Positions 51,232-57,465 of a DNA stretch of 57,465 bases are shown piece after piece. Numbering within the stretch: the stretch's first letter is position 1; each line of letters starts with the position of its first letter. Below the pieces are notes generated by a model. The model ran no database searches and had not been told where the DNA came from. It saw nothing but the letters and a program-made list of their open reading frames with translations. The position numbers and the translations under genes are program-made. This DNA is from Acidobacteriota bacterium (GTDB taxonomy: Bacteria; Acidobacteriota; Terriglobia; Terriglobales; Acidobacteriaceae). Where the stretch lies: NCBI GenBank assembly GCA_021791875.1, contig JAJYVU010000016.1, positions 1 through 57,465 of the forward strand. The letters are read 5' to 3'.

Positions 51232-52446
51232 ATGATTCGGAAGACCCGACTCTTCACTCCTGGCCCGACTCCGCTGCTTCCCGCAGCCCAGTTCGCAATG
51301 GCCGCTGCTGACATCCATCACCGCACTCCCGAGTTCCGTGCTCTCTACCAACGCGTTCTCGAGCAGCTCAAAACCTTCGTCGGCACACAGAACGACGTAC
51401 TGCTCATGGCCTGCTCCGGCACTGGCGCCATGGAAGCCTCCGTTTCGAATCTCACTTCGCCCGGCGACCGTGTGCTCGTCCTTTCCGCCGGCAAGTTTGG
51501 GGAACGCTGGGTGGCTCTTGCCAAGGCCTTCGGCGGCAATACCGACGTCATCACCAAGCCCTACGGCTCCACCTTCTCGCTCGACGAAGTCCGCTCCGCC
51601 CTCAAGCCCGATACTCGCGTCGTCTACATGCAGGCCACGGAAACCTCGACCGGTGTTCGTCACGATGTCGAGGGGGTCGCGAAGCTGCTGCGTTCTTCCG
51701 GCAGTGAAGCCCTGCTCGTCGTCGACGGCATCACGGGCCTTGGCACCACCCACTTCGATATAGATGGCTGGGGTGTCGACATCCTCATCGGCGGATCGCA
51801 AAAGGCCGTCATGATTCCTCCGGGTCTCGCCTACCTCTCCGTCAGCGAACGTGCCTGGGCGGCCATGGAGCACTCGAAGAATCCCCGCTACTACTTTGAC
51901 CTGCGCCGCGAACGCAAAAGTGCCAAGGCGGGCGAATCGGCTTACACGCCGTCCGTCGCTCTCATTGCCGGCCTCGGTGCCGCTCTTGACTTCGTCGCCT
52001 CGCAGGCGGGTGGTGATCTCGCCGCCGGTCGCGACGCACTGGTGGACAATGCCGAAACCATCGCAGCGATGACACGCGCTGCCGCGCAGGCTCTGGGCCT
52101 CAAGCTCTTTGCCCCGGACTCGCCGGCCGCAGCCGTCACCGCCATCGTTGCTCCCGAAGGACTCGATTCCAGCGCAGTCGTCAAGGAGCTCAAAGGGCGT
52201 TTCGCCTCCGTCATTGCCAACGGCCAGGGTGACATGAAGGGCAAGCTCTTCCGCGTTGCTCACCTCGGCTACTTCGACTTCATGGATACCATCGCCCTCA
52301 TCGGCGCTCTCGAACAGATTGCGCCCACGGTCCTCAAGACCCCCAACTTCCAGTTCGGTCAGGCACTCGCCGCGGCACAGCAGGTTTATGCGGATCACGT
52401 CGCGGCAGCAAAAAAGGCCGCAACTCCTGAACCGGTGCACGCTTAA
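51232..52446 (+). CDS. Class V aminotransferase (serine-pyruvate/alanine-glyoxylate type; possible phosphoserine aminotransferase)
   Basis: This 404-residue fold-type I PLP enzyme begins RLFTPGPTPLLP and has ADIHHRTPEF, ACSGTGAMEASVSNL, QATETSTGVRHDV, VVDGITGLGTTHFD and the PLP Lys in IGGSQKAVMIPPGLAYLS. The C-terminal domain ends near FRVAHLGYFDFMD. It lies directly before serA on the same strand, suggesting it transaminates 3-phosphohydroxypyruvate in serine synthesis, as class V enzymes do in some lineages lacking SerC. That assignment is inference. Confidence 0.88.
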   Translation: MIRKTRLFTPGPTPLLPAAQFAMAAADIHHRTPEFRALYQRVLEQLKTFVGTQNDVLLMACSGTGAMEASVSNLTSPGDRVLVLSAGKFGERWVALAKAFGGNTDVITKPYGSTFSLDEVRSALKPDTRVVYMQATETSTGVRHDVEGVAKLLRSSGSEALLVVDGITGLGTTHFDIDGWGVDILIGGSQKAVMIPPGLAYLSVSERAWAAMEHSKNPRYYFDLRRERKSAKAGESAYTPSVALIAGLGAALDFVASQAGGDLAAGRDALVDNAETIAAMTRAAAQALGLKLFAPDSPAAAVTAIVAPEGLDSSAVVKELKGRFASVIANGQGDMKGKLFRVAHLGYFDFMDTIALIGALEQIAPTVLKTPNFQFGQALAAAQQVYADHVAAAKKAATPEPVHA

Positions 52447-52500
52447 CAGGGCGCACCACGGGGCCTCACAGGTTGTTTGTTTTCTTGCCCCGAAATTAGA

Positions 52501-52546
52501 CCGTTCGGTTCCGCTGCCAACATCAGCGCGTTGCGGGACCGAACGG
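52501..52546 (+). promoter_or_regulatory. Long hairpin in the leader of serA
   Basis: CCGTTCGGTTCCGC (52501-52514) pairs over 14 bases, with one G-U, with GCGGGACCGAACGG (52533-52546) around an 18-nt loop. No T tract follows, so it is not a standard terminator. It lies 89 bp before serA and 54 bp after the aminotransferase, and could be an operator, a processing site or part of a leader RNA. Confidence 0.55.
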
Positions 52547-52635
52547 GCTACATCTCTCCCACGCTGGTACGTATACATTGCTCCGCCCTTTCCAACAGCC
52601 CGCTAGCCCTCGTTGCCTAGGAGATTCTTAGAGAA

Positions 52636-54213
52636 ATGAAGATCGTTCTTGCCGAGAAAGTATCCCCCGCCACCGTTGCCGTTTTTGCCGCCGAACATGG
52701 ATGGAAGATCGTTCCTCACGACCAGATCAAGGATCTGCCCGCCGAACTCGCCGATGCGGACGGCCTGGTCGTCCGCTCCGCCGTTCAGGTGGACGATTCG
52801 CTCATGGCCGCCGCGCCCAGGCTGCGCGTGATCGGCCGCGCCGGCGTCGGAGTCGACAATATCGACGCGGAAGCCGCCACCCGCCGTGGCATCGTCGTGA
52901 TGAACACGCCCGGTGCCAACGCCGTCGCCGTGGCGGAACTCACCCTTTGCCTCATGGTCGCCCTCGCCCGCAAGCTGCCCCAGGCAAACAACTCCATGCA
53001 TGCAGGCAAATGGGAAAAGAAGTCGCTCCAGGGCGTCGAGCTGCGCGGAAAGAAGCTGGGCGTGCTCGGCCTCGGCCGCATCGGCCTTGAGGTCGCCCGC
53101 CGCGCTCGCAGCTTCGGTATGGAGCTGATCGGCCACGATCCCTTTGTCTCGGCCTCGGTCGCCCGTGAGAATGCCATCCGCCTCGTCTCCACGGAAGAAC
53201 TCTTCCGCGAGGCCGACTACCTGACCCTCCACGTGGGCCTCACGCCCCAGACGCAGGGCATCATCAACGAAACCACGCTCGCCACCATGAAGAAGGGTGT
53301 GCGCATCATCAACTGCGCCCGCGGCGAACTCATCCAGGAGCCCGCGCTGGCCGCCGCGCTCAAGTCCGGTCACGTCGCCGGTGCAGCACTCGACGTCTTC
53401 GCCAGCGAACCTCCCAAGGACTCGCCCTTCTTCGCCATGGACAACGTCATCCTGACACCCCATATCGCCGGCTCCACGGCGGAGGCCCAGGAGGCGGTCG
53501 GCATCCAGATCGCCATGCAGGTACGCGAATACCTCAAGCTTGGCGTAGTGCAAAACGCCGTCAATCTGGCTTCGATGACCCACGAGGAATACATCGAGAT
53601 CGCGCCCTGGCTCACGCTGGGCGAGAAGCTGGGCGCGTTCGTCGCCCAGTTCCCGGCCGGCAGCATTGACAGCATCGAGATCGGGTACCACGGCCGCATT
53701 GCCGAAGGCAAAACCGAACTCATCCGCAACAGCGCCATCGCCGGCATTCTGGGCCAGTCCGAGCAGGTGAACCGCATCAACGCGGCCTCGGTGGCCGAGG
53801 AGCGCGGCATCCGCCTGCACGAGCGCAAGCAGGAGACGGCCACCGGCGGCGCAGGAACCGTGCTCAAGCTCGTGCTCCACACCGACAAGGGCGCGGTTTC
53901 GGCCACGGGAACGGTGCTGCATGGCAGCTCTGCCCGGCTGATCAATCTCGACGGCATCGACATCGAGGCGCCGCTCGATGGCCAGCTGATCACGCTTCGC
54001 AATCTCGACGTGCCGGGCGTCATCGGCCGCATTGGAACCATCCTCGGAGAGCACCAGATCAACATCGGCAACTTTGCGCTGGGCCGCTCCAGCCGCGACC
54101 ATCACGGGACGGCGCTGGCCGTGGTTCAGGCCGACGGACAGGTCACCGACGCGGTGGTGCACGCGCTTCGCAGCGTCGAGGCCATCACCGACGTGCGGCT
54201 GGTCACGCTCTGA
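52636..54213 (+). CDS. serA: D-3-phosphoglycerate dehydrogenase SerA (long form)
   Basis: This 525-residue protein has the three-part long form. The substrate/NAD domains carry GRAGVGVDNIDAEAATRRGI, LGVLGLGRIGLEVARRARSFGM, INCARGELIQEPAL and the catalytic His in LTPHIAGSTAEAQE. An intervening ASB domain (about 315-450) and a C-terminal ACT domain (RNLDVPGVIGRIGTILGEHQINIGNFALGR) follow. It makes 3-phosphohydroxypyruvate. The ACT domain suggests serine feedback. A TAGGAG and a GAGA stretch precede the ATG. Confidence 0.96.
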   Translation: MKIVLAEKVSPATVAVFAAEHGWKIVPHDQIKDLPAELADADGLVVRSAVQVDDSLMAAAPRLRVIGRAGVGVDNIDAEAATRRGIVVMNTPGANAVAVAELTLCLMVALARKLPQANNSMHAGKWEKKSLQGVELRGKKLGVLGLGRIGLEVARRARSFGMELIGHDPFVSASVARENAIRLVSTEELFREADYLTLHVGLTPQTQGIINETTLATMKKGVRIINCARGELIQEPALAAALKSGHVAGAALDVFASEPPKDSPFFAMDNVILTPHIAGSTAEAQEAVGIQIAMQVREYLKLGVVQNAVNLASMTHEEYIEIAPWLTLGEKLGAFVAQFPAGSIDSIEIGYHGRIAEGKTELIRNSAIAGILGQSEQVNRINAASVAEERGIRLHERKQETATGGAGTVLKLVLHTDKGAVSATGTVLHGSSARLINLDGIDIEAPLDGQLITLRNLDVPGVIGRIGTILGEHQINIGNFALGRSSRDHHGTALAVVQADGQVTDAVVHALRSVEAITDVRLVTL

Positions 54214-54254
54214 TCCGGCTCCAGACCTGGGCTATTACCCGGGCTGTTACCCCC

Positions 54255-54292
54255 GACACCCGCTCCTGCCCAGGGAGCGGGTGTCCGTTTTT
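54255..54292 (+). terminator. Terminator after serA
   Basis: Stem GACACCCGCTCC/GGAGCGGGTGTC around a 7-nt loop, followed by CGTTTTT. Perfect 12-bp stem about 40 bp past the serA stop. Confidence 0.9.
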
Positions 54293-54354
54293 GCGGCAAA
54301 AATGCCCCAAACCCGCTAAAATCAAGGTGATCCTATCGATCTCCCTCGGGGTGA

Positions 54355-54684
54355 ATGACAGTGCCTCTTTATGAATACCGCTGCAAGGCGTGCGGCCATG
54401 TATTTGAAAAAATTCAGAGTTTCAGTGCACCGGAAGAGAAGGAATGTCCGGTCTGCAAGGGTGAAGTCGAGCGTCTGCTCTCGGCGCCGGCCGTCCAGTT
54501 CAAGGGCGCAGGCTGGTACGTAACCGACTACGCGGGCAAAAGCGCTGCAGGCAAGAGTGCCGCGAACAGCAACGGCTCCTCTGCGCCGGCGGGCGACAGC
54601 AAGAGCGAGAGCAAGCCGGCAGCAGGGTCGGCAACCGGCTCGTCCTCAAGCTCTTCTTCGAGCTCTTCCGGAAGCACGAAATAG
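54355..54684 (+). CDS. FmdB-family zinc-ribbon protein
   Basis: This 109-residue protein begins VPLYEYRCKACGHVFEKIQSFSAPEEKECPVCKGEVERLLSAPAVQFKG, the FmdB-type regulatory zinc ribbon with two CxxC knuckles, then GWYVTDYA. The last 50 residues are a low-complexity Ser/Gly/Lys-rich tail ending in a poly-Ser run. The role is unclear (small putative regulatory protein). GTG 54361, two codons inside, is an alternative start. Confidence 0.9.
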   Translation: MTVPLYEYRCKACGHVFEKIQSFSAPEEKECPVCKGEVERLLSAPAVQFKGAGWYVTDYAGKSAAGKSAANSNGSSAPAGDSKSESKPAAGSATGSSSSSSSSSSGSTK

Positions 54685-54786
54685 AGGCTCCGACGAGCGC
54701 GGCAGGCGAGACCTCGGATGAGGCCGTCAAGCCTATGGAAAACGCAATTCAGAAAACTGGGCTTAATGTCCCAGAACCTATAGAAA

Positions 54787-54830
54787 CAAAAGGACTTACA
54801 GAGAGACTAGTCTCGTAAGTCCTTTGTTTT
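54787..54830. terminator. Bidirectional terminator between the FmdB and uppP genes
   Basis: ACAAAAGGACTTAC pairs with GTAAGTCCTTTGTTT, with an inner GAGACTAGTCTC palindrome, and T/A runs on both sides. It serves the convergent FmdB and uppP genes. The rest of 54685-54981 holds no gene that I can see. Confidence 0.85.
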
Positions 54831-54981
54831 CAACATGTTTTGAAGGGATATAGACTCTCGAAATTTGCCCTGACTTTGGTGCAATACCCCACCGAACCGC
54901 GCCAATCCCTAGCGGAAATTTTCGATTCCCTGCTTCAATCGTAGCAATTTGACCGTGAATTCCCGGCACATTTCCTGTGGA

Positions 54982-55881
54982 TCAGAAGCCCTTCAGGTAG
55001 AGCGTGTAGACGACCACCGAGGCGAACAGGCAGTAGATGCCGAAGAGGTACCAGCGGCCATTCTCCAGCCAGCCGCTGAGCCACTTGAGCGCCACCAGCC
55101 CGGCCAGGAACGAGAAGAACATGCCGATGAGGCTGGGCAGAAAGATGCCCTGGACGTGCAGCGCGCTTTCGGGCGCCAGTGTGGCCACCGCGGCGTGGGC
55201 ATGCTGATGCATGGCGCGCAGAGCCTCCTTGGCGATGGCCGCCGGGGTGAGGATGATGACCAGCGCAAAGCTGAACACCTCAGACTGGCGCTTGGTGGCC
55301 CCTGTGAGCATTCCCGTAGAAATGGTGGACCCGGAGCGCGAAAAACCCCGGAACGGAACAGCCAGGCCTTGTACGGCGCCAATCCAGAGCGACTGCCGCA
55401 TGGTGACCTCGCGATCCTTCTCGATGTCGGGGTCGTTGCGGTCTTCGCGGCGGCGCAGCAGCCCGGCCACCAGAATCAGCACGCCGCCGGCAAAGAGCGC
55501 GGGGGCAATCCAGTTGAGCTTGCCGAAGAGGTCCTCGATGTGCGCGTGGGGAATGTTGCGCAGCACCGTATGGTCAATGATCTTGAAGAAGGCGATGCCG
55601 ATGATGCCGGTAAGGAAGGTGGCCGCGATGAGCCGCCCGGCCATGCGCTTGAAAACTTCCCGGCTCGAAAAATAGGCCTGCTTCCAGCTCTTCCAGAAGT
55701 AGACGATGACGGCAAACATGGTGCCGGTATGGAGCATGACGAGCAGCAGCGTCATTTTGGGCGAGGTCACGTCGAGGCCCATGAGCTTTTCCGCAATGAT
55801 GACGTGCGCGGAGCTGGAGACGGGCAGCAGTTCGGCGAGTCCCTGAACAATAGCCAGGACAATGATCTTGAAGATCGACAT
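54982..55881 (-). CDS. uppP: Undecaprenyl-diphosphatase (UppP/BacA)
   Basis: This 299-residue inner-membrane protein has about eight hydrophobic segments. It carries the two BacA signatures, VQGLAELLPVSSSAHVII (Glu-rich motif 1) and VPFRGFSRSGSTISTGML (the Arg/Ser-containing motif 2). It recycles undecaprenyl pyrophosphate to the lipid carrier for peptidoglycan and O-antigen synthesis. The length is slightly above the usual 270 because of a charged loop (RRREDRNDPDIEKDREV). Strongly supported by motif. Confidence 0.95.
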   Translation of the reverse strand: MSIFKIIVLAIVQGLAELLPVSSSAHVIIAEKLMGLDVTSPKMTLLLVMLHTGTMFAVIVYFWKSWKQAYFSSREVFKRMAGRLIAATFLTGIIGIAFFKIIDHTVLRNIPHAHIEDLFGKLNWIAPALFAGGVLILVAGLLRRREDRNDPDIEKDREVTMRQSLWIGAVQGLAVPFRGFSRSGSTISTGMLTGATKRQSEVFSFALVIILTPAAIAKEALRAMHQHAHAAVATLAPESALHVQGIFLPSLIGMFFSFLAGLVALKWLSGWLENGRWYLFGIYCLFASVVVYTLYLKGF

Positions 55882-56382
55882 ATGTACTCATTCTGCCTGA
55901 AAGAAGGTGAATTTTTGTCGAAGGGATTGGGTTTGCCATTAGGATTTCTTCCACTTGGCAGCTCCTTTAAAATTGCTGAAATACCTGGCGGGTTCTATAA
56001 AAGGGGATGTCAAGAAAAAACACTTCGCCTGATCCGCCCGGGGAAGATATTTTTCTGACATCCAGCCCCTGTTGGCGGCTGCAATACTGTTCGCCGAAGC
56101 ATGGCTTTTCGTTTCCGTTTTCCTTGGAGATCTCGGAGTCATCATCGTTCGCGTTCTTCGGTCCGGCTACCTTTGCGCCTCGAAGCAGCGTGTCGGCATT
56201 TGCCAACCATGGTTCTATCTGAGACTCGTGGCCTATGGCTTTGTTGGGTTATCCGAGGGGGCATACGGTGGCCCTTGAGACTGATTGCCTAAACCCGCCG
56301 AAGATACTCACCCTCGAACCCGAGCGCTCCGTGGCCGTTGGATTCCGCGATCACTCCGCTCTCCGTTCGGCACGCCATGCGC
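55882..56382. other. Gene-free region between uppP and the IS110 transposase
   Basis: 501 bp without a convincing gene. It holds an inverted repeat: GGATGTCA + AGAAAAA (56005-56019) against TTTTTC + TGACATCC (56050-56063), one bulge, spacer about 30 nt. Short frames here lack ribosome sites and recognisable products. It may contain the uppP promoter and the distal end of the insertion sequence. Confidence 0.55.
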
Positions 56383-57450
56383 TCAAGCTGCTTGTGGCTT
56401 CAACTGTTCCGCGTCGAATGCTTCTCCTTTCTTCCAGATCTTCAGCGTGATGGCGGCGATCTTGCGCGCCAGCGTCAGCCGCGCCATCTCCGGCTGCATG
56501 TTTTTCTTTAGCAGCCCGAGATAAAACTCACGAAACACTCCATTCGAGGCGCTGGCCGAGGTGGCCGCGGCCTTGAACAGGTTCTTCAACTCATGGTTGT
56601 GGTTCCAGTTCAGGCCGCGAATCTGCGCCGGCCTCTTTCTTCGCTCCACCTGTCCGTCGACGATGCGATATTCGCCGCTGTCGCGCATCTCCAGTGCCAG
56701 GCCGCAATAGGCCCAGAACTGCCGCTTGGTGCGGAAGCGGTGCGGCGTCTGCACCCGCCCGATCAGCACCGCCGCGCGGACCGGCCCCAGAAACGGTACC
56801 GAACACAGCAGACTCGTATCCGGATACTTGCGGCACTCCACAATCAGGTCGTGCCTGGCCTGGCGGCGCAACTGCTGCAGGGCTTCCAACTCCTGGTAGA
56901 GGCACTCGGCCCGCCGCCTCAAAGCGCCCCCGCCGAGCTGTGCCAGATACTCGTCGCGATGCCGCTTCCCGTATAGCTTCTTGCCTGTGCAGGCTACCGC
57001 CTGGCCGCGAAAAACGGCCTTCAGCCGGCCCATGACCCGCGTCGTGTCTTCGGTCAGCATGGTGTAACTCCGCACCAGATGCTGCACCTCCAGGGAACTC
57101 TTTTCGCCGTGATAGACCCCCGACAGCATCCCGGCGCGCAATAACTCCGCCAGCTTGCGGGCATCGATCGCGTCGCTCTTGTTGCCCGACTTCATCAGTG
57201 CGTTCTTGCGCGGATTACACACTACCAGCCTGGCCACACGTCGCCAAAGAAGATCGAACAGCCAGGCCGAATGCGTCCCTTCTTCAAAGGTCACATGCAA
57301 AGTCCCGCGCATCCCGCCGATAAACTCCAGAATCGCCGCCGCTCTCGTAGCCAGAATCGACTGCTGAATTAAGCGCCCACCCTCGTTCAGCACCGCCGCT
57401 GAAATCGTGTCTCGGTGGACATCGAGTCCCACATATCGCACACTGTTCAT
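56383..57450 (-). mobile_element. IS110-family transposase (apparently intact)
   Basis: This 355-residue DEDD recombinase starts at ATG 57450 after AGGAGG, 15 bases from the window edge. Motifs are YVGLDVHRDTISAAV (first Asp), VTFEEGTHSAWLFDLL (Glu), NKSDAIDARKLAELL (two Asp), a coiled-coil middle, and the Tnp_20 region VPFLGPVRAAVLIGRVQTPHRFRTKRQFWAYCGL with AATSASASNGVFREFY holding the candidate nucleophilic Ser. No frameshift was seen. In the IS110 subgroup the guide (bridge) RNA usually lies 5' of this gene, which is outside the window. Confidence 0.9.
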
Positions 57451-57465
57451 CTGGGTGTTCCTCCT

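Noticed and set aside
51133..52578. Minus-strand frame of 481 codons
   Set aside because: Antisense shadow of the class V aminotransferase.
52603..54162. Minus-strand frame of 519 codons
   Set aside because: Antisense shadow of serA, caused by GC-rich third positions.
54949..56058. Plus-strand frame of 369 codons
   Set aside because: Antisense to uppP; charged, repetitive composition without domains.

Overview
The window looks like chromosome from a Gram-negative, high-GC bacterium, most probably an Acidobacteriota of the Terriglobia/Acidobacteriaceae type. This is inferred from gene content and style: kdsA for LPS, many GTG/TTG starts, tightly overlapping his genes, an ECF sigma/anti-sigma/PDZ trio, and an IS110 element. 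No 16S gene or database search supports it.

Layout. 1-5550 (minus): the histidine operon hisI-G-D-C-B-H-F, with hisF cut by the left edge. It is preceded by a His-codon-rich leader ORF, an attenuator terminator and an operator-like palindrome. 5646-15253: housekeeping genes kdsA, an outer-membrane-barrel-like protein, aspS and hisS (minus), mnmG, an exported protein and an rhlE-type helicase. 15401-20665: a CAT-anticodon tRNA, a CPA1 Na+/H+ antiporter, a two-lipoyl E2 acyltransferase and purE-purK.

20690-40370: a compact phage-derived structural module, transcribed on the minus strand, that ends 24 bp from purE. In transcription order it has a GTG/ATG-started zinc-ribbon protein, a sigma-region-4-like regulator, a very large secreted tail-fibre/beta-helix protein and the terminase large subunit. 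Then come a HipA-like kinase with a DUF3037 partner, portal, prohead protease, scaffold, major capsid protein, three head-tail connector/completion proteins, a tail-tube-like protein, a hub-like protein and a coiled-coil/TM protein. A divergent XRE repressor with a degenerate S24 domain bounds it. I see no integrase, small terminase, tape measure, replication or lysis genes. It is therefore either a remnant or a domesticated, GTA-like particle locus.

40424-55881: chromosomal genes again. These are a small ORF coupled to a Gfo/Idh oxidoreductase through an apparent CUG start, a ROK kinase, sthA, a thiE-like gene, a secreted NTF2-like protein, a radical SAM protein, PDZ protein/anti-sigma/ECF sigma, an RNase HI-like protein, a YqeY protein, a class V aminotransferase next to serA, an FmdB zinc ribbon and uppP. 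Two odd repeats, a nested inverted-repeat element and a 5 x 19 bp tandem array, both begin exactly at a stop codon with TAGAGCA. 56383-57450: an intact IS110-family transposase at the right edge.

The most noteworthy items are the self-consistent histidine attenuator, the phage-like module with kinase cargo and a signal-peptide-bearing fibre, and the two TAGAGCA repeats. Product names rest on motif recognition only.
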